NCBI GenBank assembly: GCA_910586845.1
Contig: CAJUJV010000042.1
Coordinates: forward strand, 5,666 to 13,463
Direction: 5' to 3'
Length of the DNA: 7,798 nt
DNA from: an uncultured Hungatella sp.
Lineage (GTDB): Bacteria > Bacillota > Clostridia > Lachnospirales > Lachnospiraceae
In this document: positions 1 to 6,641 of the stretch, one piece after another
How positions within the stretch are numbered: position 1 is the first letter of the stretch
Layout of the letters: every line of letters begins with the position of its first letter
Translations under genes and position numbers: made by a program
Notes under the pieces: model-generated
Seen by the model: the letters and a program-made list of their open reading frames with translations, nothing else
What the model was told of the DNA's origin: nothing
Database searches by the model: none

Positions 1-374
1 GGGCGGGCATGCTCTACGGGGTCCTGGCCGGGATCCTTCTGGATCTGTTTTACAGCGGCCCCTTCGGATTTTATACTTTATTCTATGTTTATGTAGGGTA
101 TGTGAACGGAATCTGCACAAAGTACTATTACGAAGAATATATCACCCTTCCTCTGGTCTTAAGTATTTTTAACGAGCTGGCGTACAACATGTACATTTAT
201 GTATTCCGCTTCCTGATTCGGGGAAGGCTGAATCTGTTTTACTATCTCAGGGAACTGGTGATCCCCGAGACTATCTTTACCGTTGTAACCACATTGTTCA
301 TCTACCGCCTGCTTCTCTACATCAACAGGCGGCTGACAGAATTTGAAAGCAGGAGAGATACGACCATTGTTTAG
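1..374 (+). CDS. mreD: Rod shape-determining protein MreD, 3' part (5' end outside window)
   Basis: MreD is an integral membrane subunit of the elongasome that works with MreB, MreC, RodA and PBP2 in side-wall peptidoglycan synthesis. The reading frame is open to the left edge, with Ala-Gly codons before the first visible ATG at 9. That ATG is therefore probably internal: 121 residues are visible from it, against about 165-170 for a full MreD, so some 45 are missing. What is visible fits the family: a glycine-rich membrane segment ending in an acidic residue (GVLAGILLDLFYSGPFG), then aromatic, hydrophobic segments and a final helix (TIFTVVTTLFIYRLLLYI) followed by a basic tail. The stop TAG at 372-374 overlaps the start of the PBP2 gene. 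MreD proteins diverge strongly in sequence, so the call rests on hydrophobicity, the G...D motif and the neighbour PBP2. mreB and mreC are expected upstream. Confidence 0.88.
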   Translation, partial: AGMLYGVLAGILLDLFYSGPFGFYTLFYVYVGYVNGICTKYYYEEYITLPLVLSIFNELAYNMYIYVFRFLIRGRLNLFYYLRELVIPETIFTVVTTLFIYRLLLYINRRLTEFESRRDTTIV

Positions 375-3255
375 AGATTTGCTGGAGATCATCGAAATCG
401 GATTCAGGCGCGTGATCACGTCGAGGCTCTTTGCCCTGGCGGTGATCTTTATTCTTATGTTTGCCGGGCTGGCAGGGCGGCTTTTTGACCTTCAGATCGT
501 CCATGGGGAAGAGTATATGAGTCAGTATGAATCCAAGATCCTCAGGACCACCTACACCAACGGAACCCGGGGCAATATCTACGACAGAGACGGCAATGTG
601 CTGGCCAGGAACGAGCTGGCCTATGCGGTTACCATCCAGGATGTGGGGGCCTATAATTCGGCTCAGGCCCGTAACCTGATGATCCTGGAGCTGGTGAGAA
701 TCCTGGACCGCCATGGGGAGCATATTGAAGGTGAGCTGGCCATAGCCATGGACCAGGACGGCAGGTTTGTGTACACCACCTCCTCAGAGAACGCAAGACT
801 CCGGTTTCTGAGGGATTTCTACAATCTGCGCTCCGTGGATGAACTGGACGACGACGGGGGAAAGTACCGCTCCGATGTGACAGCGGAAGAAGTCTTCGGA
901 CTGATGAAGAAAAAATTTGACCTGGACAAGTTGAAAGACGAAAAGGGAAATCCTCTTATCCTTCCCGACGACGAGGCCCTGAAGGTAGGAAATATCCGCT
1001 ACACCATGTCCCTGACGGCCTTTACCAGCTATAAGACCACGACAGTCGCCTCGGGAGTGTCGGAGGAGACCGTGGTGGATGTGTCGGAGCACATGGCAGA
1101 GCTGCAGGGAGTGAATATCGCGGAGTCGACTATCCGGATCTATGAGGATGCCCTTTATTTTGCACCCATCATCGGATATACGGGAAAGGTATCCAGCGAG
1201 GAGCAGCTGGAGGAACTGCGGCAGAAGGATAAAAGCTATGAGCTCAATGATATTGTGGGCCGTATCGGTATCGAGTATACTCAGGAAGAAGTTCTGAGAG
1301 GAAAAAAGGGCGTACAGAACATGTATGTGGACAGCCGCGGCAGGGTCTTGAAGGTGCTGGATGATGCCACGGAGCCGGAGGCTGGCAACAACATCTACCT
1401 GACTCTGGACAGGGAACTGCAGATCGGAATCTATCATCTGCTGGAACAGCATCTGGCAGGAATCCTTGTGGACCGCCTGGTCAACAGAGAGGTGACGGAG
1501 GCGGAGAACCGGGATGCCAGTAAGAAAAAGATTCCGGTAAAAGATGCTTATTTCCAGCTGATCAATAACAACGTTCTGTCTCTCAAGGCTATGGAGAGAG
1601 AGGATGCGGGTCAGGTGGAAAAGGAGATCTACAGCAAATTCGCCGCTTCGAGACAGCAGATCCTGACAGAGATGAGAAACCATCTGACCAGCCCGGATGC
1701 AGTGCCCATGTCGGAACTGCCGGAAGATATGAAGGCATATATGACTTATGTCTACACTTATCTGGCAGATGATCAGGTAAATATTTTCCAGAGGGACAAA
1801 GTGGATCCCGCCAGTCCCCAGGCCGCTGCGTGGCAGACAGAATCCATAAGCCTGAGAGACTATCTCTACTACGGGATCTCCCGGGACTGGGTGGACACCA
1901 CCAAACTTCCCGGACTGAAGAACAGCAAATATACCAGCGCGGACCACACGTTTCAGGCCCTGGTAGATTATGTCATGGAAGAACTGCTGGAGGATAACCG
2001 GTTTACCAAGCGGATCTACCGGTATCTGATCAATGAGGATGTGATCACGGGAAGGGAACTGTGTCTGGCTCTTTATTCCCAGGACATTCTGCCTTATGAC
2101 GAGGAGCAGATCAGCCGCCTTGCATCAGGGGGGAGCGACTACGCATTTACATTTCTCATTGACAGGATCTCCAACCTGGATATCACGGCAGCCCAGCTGG
2201 CCCTTGACCCCTGCACCGCAGGCTGTACGGTGACAGATGTGAATACGGGGGAGGTCCGGGCTCTGGTGACCTATCCCAGTTATAATAACAATATGATGTC
2301 GGGAACCGTGGATGCCGCTTATTTCAGCCAGCTCAATGAGGATCTGTCCCTTCCCCTCTATAATAATGCCACTCAGGTAGTAAAGGCTCCGGGATCTACT
2401 TTCAAGCCGATCACGGGCATTGCGGCTTTGGAGGAAGGCGTGATCACCACTGCGGACAAGATTGAATGTACCGGTATTTATGAAGAAGTATTTCCGGTGA
2501 TCCGATGCTGGATCAACCCGGGACGCCACGGAGAGCTGGATGTGTCAGGAGCATTGGAAAACTCCTGCAACTATTTCTTTTCGGAAGCCGCCCACCGGCT
2601 GTCAACCAGTGAGGATGGCGTGTACTCTACGGACCGGGGTCTGGAGGTGATCCGTAAGTATGCGTCTATGTTCGGATTTGATCATCCGTCAGGGATCGAG
2701 ATCGCAGAAAGCGCTCCTCATCTTTCCACAGAGGACCCGGAGCGTTCTGCCATGGGACAGGGAAACAATTCCTACTCCAATGTGCAGCTGTCCCGGTATG
2801 TGACGGCTCTGGCCAACAGGGGAAAAGTTTTTGAACTGAGTCTTCTGGATAAGATCACCAGGTCCGACGGGACTCTGGTAGAGGACTGTACACCGGAAAT
2901 CTCCAATATCGTAATGATAGCTGACACCACATGGGATGCGGTCCAGAGCGGTATGAGGCGCGTGATCACCGACAGCTCATCCAGACGTATCTTTCGTGAT
3001 CTGGAAGTGGACATTGCGGGAAAGACGGGAACCGCTCAGGAAAATACACGGGCCAACCATGCGTTTTTTATCTCCTACGGGCCTTATTCCAACCCGGAGA
3101 TCAGCGTGACCGTAAACATTCCCTACGGATATTCCTCGGCCAATGCGGCCACGGTGGCAAAAAGCGTATACCGCCTTTACTACGGCTACACCACACTGGA
3201 GGACATCGTAAAGTCAGGCGCTCTGGCTGCCAGCAATGTTATTATCGGAGATTAG
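367..3255 (+). CDS. mrdA: Class B penicillin-binding protein 2 (elongasome transpeptidase), enlarged
   Basis: This is a membrane-anchored D,D-transpeptidase that cross-links new peptidoglycan, the expected partner of the RodA-type polymerase encoded at 5110. I chose TTG at 367 because AGGAGAG at 351-357 precedes it at good spacing; an in-frame TTG at 343 has no clear ribosome binding site and would add 8 residues. Numbered from 367 (962 aa): a membrane segment at about 20-41, the dimerisation-domain motif RGNIYDRDGNVLA at 68-80, LTLD at 345-348, and the transpeptidase domain from about 616. The catalytic motifs are intact: S677-T-F-K680, S733-C-N735 and K886-T-G888. No PASTA repeats are visible. 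The protein is longer than usual PBP2 (about 600-700 aa), mainly because of a roughly 250-residue helical segment between LTLD and the catalytic domain. It overlaps mreD by 8 bp, which suggests coupled translation. A SpoVD/FtsI-type role is less likely, given the mreD and rodA neighbours. Confidence 0.93.
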   Translation: MFRDLLEIIEIGFRRVITSRLFALAVIFILMFAGLAGRLFDLQIVHGEEYMSQYESKILRTTYTNGTRGNIYDRDGNVLARNELAYAVTIQDVGAYNSAQARNLMILELVRILDRHGEHIEGELAIAMDQDGRFVYTTSSENARLRFLRDFYNLRSVDELDDDGGKYRSDVTAEEVFGLMKKKFDLDKLKDEKGNPLILPDDEALKVGNIRYTMSLTAFTSYKTTTVASGVSEETVVDVSEHMAELQGVNIAESTIRIYEDALYFAPIIGYTGKVSSEEQLEELRQKDKSYELNDIVGRIGIEYTQEEVLRGKKGVQNMYVDSRGRVLKVLDDATEPEAGNNIYLTLDRELQIGIYHLLEQHLAGILVDRLVNREVTEAENRDASKKKIPVKDAYFQLINNNVLSLKAMEREDAGQVEKEIYSKFAASRQQILTEMRNHLTSPDAVPMSELPEDMKAYMTYVYTYLADDQVNIFQRDKVDPASPQAAAWQTESISLRDYLYYGISRDWVDTTKLPGLKNSKYTSADHTFQALVDYVMEELLEDNRFTKRIYRYLINEDVITGRELCLALYSQDILPYDEEQISRLASGGSDYAFTFLIDRISNLDITAAQLALDPCTAGCTVTDVNTGEVRALVTYPSYNNNMMSGTVDAAYFSQLNEDLSLPLYNNATQVVKAPGSTFKPITGIAALEEGVITTADKIECTGIYEEVFPVIRCWINPGRHGELDVSGALENSCNYFFSEAAHRLSTSEDGVYSTDRGLEVIRKYASMFGFDHPSGIEIAESAPHLSTEDPERSAMGQGNNSYSNVQLSRYVTALANRGKVFELSLLDKITRSDGTLVEDCTPEISNIVMIADTTWDAVQSGMRRVITDSSSRRIFRDLEVDIAGKTGTAQENTRANHAFFISYGPYSNPEISVTVNIPYGYSSANAATVAKSVYRLYYGYTTLEDIVKSGALAASNVIIGD

Positions 3256-3290
3256 GAAGGGAATGTATTTCAGGTAAGAAGGTGAAGGGT

Positions 3291-3956
3291 ATGAAAAATT
3301 CAGTAGTGATCAAGAGCAACAAATCCGGGATGACGGTGATCATGGCGCCGGAAGTCCCTTTTGAGCAGCTTCTCTCGGACCTGGCGGTAAAATTTGAGGA
3401 GAGCGCCAGATTCTGGGGGGCGGCCCAGATGGCTTTGACCCTGGCCGGCCGGCCGGTGACCCCGGAACAGGAGTTTCAGATCGCCAATGTGATCATGGAG
3501 CATTCCCAGATAGAGATCGTCTGTCTGGTGGATCTGGATGGAGACCGGACCAGACGATGTGAGAAGGCTCTCAATGAGAAACTGATGGAACTTTCTTCTG
3601 CAACGGGCCAGTTCTATAAGGGCTGTCTGAAAAAGGGAGAGTCCCTGGAGTCGGAGGCCAGTATCGTAGTGATCGGGGATGTGGAACCGGGAGCCAGGAT
3701 CACCGCCAGAGGCAATGTGATCGTTCTCGGAGAACTGAAAGGGACCGTAACTGCAGGGGCTTCCGGCAATGAATCCGCCGTCATCGTAGCGCTCACCATG
3801 GCTCCGGTCCAGCTGAAGATCGGGGATCTTGTGACAAAGACCAATGAGAAAGGCCGCCGTCTGGGAAGGGGGGCCATGAAGGCAGAGATCGAAAACGGGG
3901 AGATTTGTGTCTCGCCCATTAAAAAAAGTTTTTTTAATGTGATAAATTCCATTTAA
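3291..3956 (+). CDS. minC: Septum site-determining protein MinC
   Basis: MinC inhibits FtsZ polymerisation. It is recruited to the membrane by MinD, so that the Z ring forms only at mid-cell. From ATG 3291 the product is 221 aa, close to family length. Residues 1 to about 100 form the N-terminal FtsZ-inhibiting domain (VVIKSNKSGMTVIM). Residues 107 to about 180 form the C-terminal beta-helix that dimerises and binds MinD, with the family pattern of short repeated strands (IVVIGDVEPGARITARGNVIVLGELKGTV, then APVQLKIG). I preferred ATG 3291 over an in-frame GTG at 3282 because AAGGTG at 3279-3284 lies 6 nt before the ATG. The gene follows PBP2 after 35 bp. The last codons run through an A7-G-T7 tract, giving the tail KKSFFNVINSI, whose homology I cannot confirm by eye. 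Confidence 0.95.
   Translation: MKNSVVIKSNKSGMTVIMAPEVPFEQLLSDLAVKFEESARFWGAAQMALTLAGRPVTPEQEFQIANVIMEHSQIEIVCLVDLDGDRTRRCEKALNEKLMELSSATGQFYKGCLKKGESLESEASIVVIGDVEPGARITARGNVIVLGELKGTVTAGASGNESAVIVALTMAPVQLKIGDLVTKTNEKGRRLGRGAMKAEIENGEICVSPIKKSFFNVINSI
3918..3938. repeat. Perfect 21-bp A/T inverted repeat at the 3' end of minC
   Basis: Ten-base arms ATTAAAAAAA and TTTTTTTAAT flank a single central G, within the last codons of minC. It could fold only as an all A-U hairpin. It has no GC stem, so it is not a typical intrinsic terminator, although it ends in a T run. It lies about 90 bp before the minD start and may weaken transcription there or be a protein site. Its function is unknown. Confidence 0.6.
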
Positions 3957-3959
3957 TAC

Positions 3960-3988
3960 TGGAAATATTATAAAATATAGAGTAGAAT
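3960..3988 (+). promoter_or_regulatory. Possible sigma-A-type promoter before minD
   Basis: In the 68-bp AT-rich gap between minC and minD, TGGAAA (3960-3965, 4 of 6 to TTGACA) and TAGAAT (3983-3988, 5 of 6 to TATAAT) are separated by 17 bp. AT-rich gaps give such matches by chance. The one other support is that this is the longest gap inside the cluster. If real, it would let minDE-rodA be expressed separately from mreD-PBP2-minC. Confidence 0.35.
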
Positions 3989-4024
3989 ATCTATGTTAGG
4001 CATTTATTGCAGGAGGAAAGAAAT

Positions 4025-4816
4025 ATGAGTGAAGTCATTGTTATTACCTCCGGAAAAGGCGGGGTGGGTAAAACCACAACCTCTGCGAACATTGGAACCG
4101 GCCTGGCTATGCTGGGGATGCGGGTGGCGCTGATCGATACGGATATCGGCCTCCGCAATCTGGATGTGGTCATGGGTCTGGAGAACCGGATCGTGTACAA
4201 TCTGGTAGATGTGGTGGAGGGGAACTGCAGGATGAAGCAGGCCCTGATCAGAGACAAAAGATACCCTAACCTGTACCTGCTCCCTTCGGCTCAGACCAGG
4301 GACAAGTCGGCAGTAAATCCCGAACAGATGATAAAACTGACAGAAGACTTAAAAGAAGACTTTGACTACATACTGCTGGATTGTCCGGCCGGGATCGAAC
4401 AGGGATTCCGCAATGCCATAGCAGGGGCGGACCGGGCACTGGTAGTGACGACTCCCGAAGTTTCGGCTATCCGTGATGCGGACCGTATCATCGGGCTTTT
4501 GGAGGCCAGAGACATGGGACAGGTCCAGCTCATCGTCAACCGTGTCAGGACCGATATGGTGCGCAGAGGGGACATGATGTCCGTAGACGACGTGATGGAT
4601 ATCCTTGCGGTTCCCCTTCTGGGAGCGATTCCGGATGACGAGTCCATCGTGGTCTCCACCAATCAGGGGGAACCTTTGGCAGGTACGGACACTCCGGCAG
4701 GACAGGCCTACCTGGATATCTGCAAGCGTCTTCTGGGAGAGGATATTCCTCTTTCCGTTCACGATACAGGCAGAGGCCTGATATCCAGGATCACCGGATT
4801 CCTGAAGCGTGCATAG
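4025..4816 (+). CDS. minD: Septum site-determining ATPase MinD
   Basis: MinD is a ParA/MinD-family P-loop ATPase that binds the membrane as an ATP dimer, recruits MinC and is released by MinE. The start ATG 4025 is fixed by AGGAGG at 4011-4016, 8 nt upstream; an earlier in-frame TTG at 4007 lies before this site and is rejected. The product is 263 aa, normal for the family. The deviant Walker A motif GKGGVGKTT is at residues 10-18, with signature K11 and catalytic K16. The switch I region DTDIGLRNLD contains D40, and switch II is LLDCPAGIE with D119. The C-terminus (251-263, GLISRITGFLKRA) alternates hydrophobic and basic residues, as expected of the amphipathic membrane-targeting helix. The gene lies between minC and minE, and its stop codon overlaps the minE ribosome binding site. 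Confidence 0.98.
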   Translation: MSEVIVITSGKGGVGKTTTSANIGTGLAMLGMRVALIDTDIGLRNLDVVMGLENRIVYNLVDVVEGNCRMKQALIRDKRYPNLYLLPSAQTRDKSAVNPEQMIKLTEDLKEDFDYILLDCPAGIEQGFRNAIAGADRALVVTTPEVSAIRDADRIIGLLEARDMGQVQLIVNRVRTDMVRRGDMMSVDDVMDILAVPLLGAIPDDESIVVSTNQGEPLAGTDTPAGQAYLDICKRLLGEDIPLSVHDTGRGLISRITGFLKRA

Positions 4817-4820
4817 GAGG
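4815..4820 (+). promoter_or_regulatory. minE ribosome binding site overlapping the minD stop
   Basis: AGGAGG begins on the last two bases of the minD TAG stop and lies 9 nt before ATG 4830. It decides the minE start over an in-frame GTG at 4809, which lies inside minD and upstream of this site. The arrangement suggests translational coupling of minD and minE. Confidence 0.75.
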
Positions 4821-4829
4821 AGAGGGATC

Positions 4830-5108
4830 ATGACCCGCAGGAGCCGTATGTTAGGAAGACGTTCCGGAGAAATCGCCAGGAAGCGGCTGAAGCTCCTTCT
4901 GGTGGCTGACAAGACCAACTGTTCTCCTGAATTTCTGGAGATGATAAAGGACGACATCTTTCAGGTCGTTTCAAAATACATGGAGATCGATTCCGGAGAT
5001 ATCGAGGTGGGACTTACCAAAGCCTTTTTTTACGGGATCTCGGACTGCGTGCCGGCGTTTTATACCAATATACCCATACGGTGCCTGTCCTGCAAGGGGA
5101 TAATGTAA
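4830..5108 (+). CDS. minE: Cell division topological specificity factor MinE
   Basis: MinE stimulates MinD ATPase and drives MinCD off the membrane near mid-cell. Starting at ATG 4830 the protein is 92 aa, near the usual 85-95. Residues 14-50 match the conserved MinD-contact and core region: EIARKRLKLLLVADK, then NCSPEFLEMIKDDIFQVVSKY. The C-terminal dimerisation part ends in the conserved NIPI (80-83). Two features are odd. The first 13 residues (MTRRSRMLGRRSG) are strongly basic and lack the aromatic, hydrophobic amphipathic segment that usually targets MinE to the membrane. The tail after NIPI is RCLSCKGIM, with a C-x-x-C pair (C85, C88). The frame is continuous, so no frameshift is needed to explain either. 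The gene follows minD by 13 bp, and rodA starts 1 bp after its stop. Confidence 0.95.
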   Translation: MTRRSRMLGRRSGEIARKRLKLLLVADKTNCSPEFLEMIKDDIFQVVSKYMEIDSGDIEVGLTKAFFYGISDCVPAFYTNIPIRCLSCKGIM

Positions 5109-5109
5109 G

Positions 5110-6231
5110 ATGTTGTTTGACTATAATTTCAGAAGATATAATTTTCGGATCATGGTCTATATGCTGGCCTTAAGCTTTATCGGCATACTGGCCATCTGGA
5201 GTGCAACGAATCAGAGTCAGAGTGCGGTGACCAAACAGATCGTGGGGATTGCCGTGGGTATGGCTCTGGCAGTGGGCTTATCGCTGATCGACTATCACAG
5301 GGTTCTGTCTTTCAGCACGCTGATCTATCTGGGGTGCGTGGGCATCCTGGGGGCCGTCCTTGTTATGGGCAAGGCCAGAGGGATTGCCCGGCGGTGGATC
5401 GTGCTTCCGGTTATCGGACAGATCCAGCCGGCAGAGTTTGTAAAGATCGGGCTGATCCTGTTCTTTTCCTGGTATTTCGCAAAGTATCAGGAAAAGAAGA
5501 ATCAGTTTTCCACCCTGGGTATAGCGGCGGTCCTGTTTGCCGTACCCGCATTTCTTATTTTTAAACAGCCCAATCTGTCTACCACCCTGGTCACTACGGT
5601 GATCATAGCGGCGGTGGTGTTCGCATCGGGCGTCAGTTACAAGTGGATACTGGGAGTGCTGGCTGTGGTGATCCCGGCCGGGGCTCTGATGATATATTTA
5701 ATGCAGCAGGATATGATACCTTTTATCGAACAGTATCAGGCAAACCGGATCCTGGCATGGATTGATCCTGAGAAATACGCGGAGGCGTACTATCAGCAGG
5801 AGAATTCCATCATGGCCATCGGTTCCGGCCAGCTGTGGGGGAAGGGCCTCAGCAATACGGAGATTGCCTCGGTCAAGAACGGCAATTTCCTGATTGAAGA
5901 ACAGACGGATTTCATATTTGCCATCGTCGGGGAAGAGATGGGGTTTGCCGGCGCCATGGCTGTGCTGGCACTGATCCTGTTGATCGTGTTTGAGTGTTTA
6001 TTTATGGCTAACAGGGCAAAAGATCTGTCGGGGCGTTTAATCTGTGTGGGGATGGCAACTCTGTTCGCATTTCAGAGTTTTGCCAATATTGCGGTGGCAA
6101 CGGCGATTTTTCCAAATACCGGACTGCCGCTGCCGCTTATCAGTTCCGGTGTAAGCTCCCTGCTGAGTATCTATATGGGTATGGGAGTTGTACTGAATGT
6201 AGGGCTTCAACGAAAGTTTAATAACGAATGA
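5110..6231 (+). CDS. rodA: SEDS-family peptidoglycan glycosyltransferase, RodA type
   Basis: SEDS proteins polymerise lipid II into glycan strands in the cytoplasmic membrane, in complex with a class B PBP; the likely partner is the PBP2 at 367. The 373-residue product is of family length and shows about ten hydrophobic segments (roughly 12-32, 42-60, 68-87, 107-125, 132-150, 155-173, 176-198, 266-300, 308-329 and 339-366). A long extracellytoplasmic loop lies at 199-265. Family motifs are present: RRWI...IQPAEFVKIGLI at about 97-115, the EEQTDFIFAIVGEEMGF block with the probable catalytic Asp at 267, and NTGLPLPLISSGVSS near the C-terminus. ATG 5110 is preceded by AAGGGG at 5094-5099. FtsW is the alternative SEDS member, but the elongation genes and mreD in the cluster favour RodA. 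The stop TGA lies 14 bp before the next gene. Confidence 0.93.
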   Translation: MLFDYNFRRYNFRIMVYMLALSFIGILAIWSATNQSQSAVTKQIVGIAVGMALAVGLSLIDYHRVLSFSTLIYLGCVGILGAVLVMGKARGIARRWIVLPVIGQIQPAEFVKIGLILFFSWYFAKYQEKKNQFSTLGIAAVLFAVPAFLIFKQPNLSTTLVTTVIIAAVVFASGVSYKWILGVLAVVIPAGALMIYLMQQDMIPFIEQYQANRILAWIDPEKYAEAYYQQENSIMAIGSGQLWGKGLSNTEIASVKNGNFLIEEQTDFIFAIVGEEMGFAGAMAVLALILLIVFECLFMANRAKDLSGRLICVGMATLFAFQSFANIAVATAIFPNTGLPLPLISSGVSSLLSIYMGMGVVLNVGLQRKFNNE

Positions 6232-6245
6232 AGGAGGGGGACATC

Positions 6246-6641
6246 ATGAATATTGGACTGATTGCTCATGACTCAAAGAAGAAACTGATGCAGAATTTCT
6301 GCATCGCATACAGGGGGATTCTCAGCAAGCATTCATTATATGCCACAGGTACTACGGGAAGGCTGATCGAAGAGGTGACGAACCTGAACGTACACAAATA
6401 TCTGGCCGGCCATCTGGGAGGAGGACAGCAGCTGTGCACCGATATCGAGCAGAATCAGTTGGATCTGGTCATTTTTCTGAGGGAGCCTGAGGTTCCCAAA
6501 CGGGTGGATCCGGACAGCAGTCCCATTGTCCGCGACTGCGACATGCACAACATCCCCCTTGCCACCAATGTGGCGACGGCAGAGCTGCTCATCAAGGCTC
6601 TGGAGCGGGGAGATCTGGAATGGCGGGAGATGTACAAGTGA
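6246..6641 (+). CDS. mgsA: Methylglyoxal synthase-like protein with altered active-site residues
   Basis: Methylglyoxal synthase converts dihydroxyacetone phosphate to methylglyoxal and phosphate in the cytosol, a bypass of lower glycolysis. ATG 6246 is set by AAGGAGG at 6231-6237, 8 nt upstream; an in-frame ATG at 6228 lies before that site. The 131-aa product aligns along its whole length with E. coli and B. subtilis MgsA: IAHDSKKKLM (H8, D9), the phosphate-binding YATGTTG at 32-38, LGGGQQ, LDLVIFL and NIPLATNVATAELLI. However, aligned from memory against E. coli, the catalytic Asp71 is Gly60 (GGGQQ rather than GGDQQ), Asp91 is Glu80 and His98 is Val87. Asp101 is retained as D90. Gly60 is encoded by GGA, two changes from any Asp codon, so a single sequencing error would not explain it. 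The fold is clear, but the enzymatic activity is doubtful. The gene overlaps the next by 4 bp. Confidence 0.85.
   Translation: MNIGLIAHDSKKKLMQNFCIAYRGILSKHSLYATGTTGRLIEEVTNLNVHKYLAGHLGGGQQLCTDIEQNQLDLVIFLREPEVPKRVDPDSSPIVRDCDMHNIPLATNVATAELLIKALERGDLEWREMYK
6287..6305. repeat. Perfect 19-bp inverted repeat early in mgsA
   Basis: GATGCAGAA and TTCTGCATC flank one central T, starting 42 nt into the gene. In mRNA it could form an 8-bp stem with a 3-nt loop. It codes for LMQNFCI, a region only partly conserved in the family, so it may be coincidental. No T run follows, so it is not a terminator. Confidence 0.5.

Noticed and set aside
343..366. TTG at 343 as the PBP2 start
   Set aside because: There is no good ribosome binding site before it, while AGGAGAG at 351-357 serves TTG 367. 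I cannot exclude 343 completely.
784..1947. Long open frame of 387 codons on the minus strand opposite PBP2
   Set aside because: It lies wholly inside the PBP2 gene, whose plus-strand product is unmistakable. The minus-strand translation has no recognisable motif.
406..2969. 14-bp direct repeat AGGCGCGTGATCAC at 406-419 and 2956-2969
   Set aside because: Both copies encode RRVIT in the PBP2 frame and there is no wider similarity around them, so this is most likely a codon-usage coincidence.
3442..3456. GGCC-rich repeat tract in minC
   Set aside because: It simply encodes LAGRPV using preferred GC-rich codons, with no extended structure.
5020..5035. Frameshift in minE at the T-rich run
   Set aside because: The conserved N-terminal core and the C-terminal NIPI motif are in the same frame, so the gene is intact.
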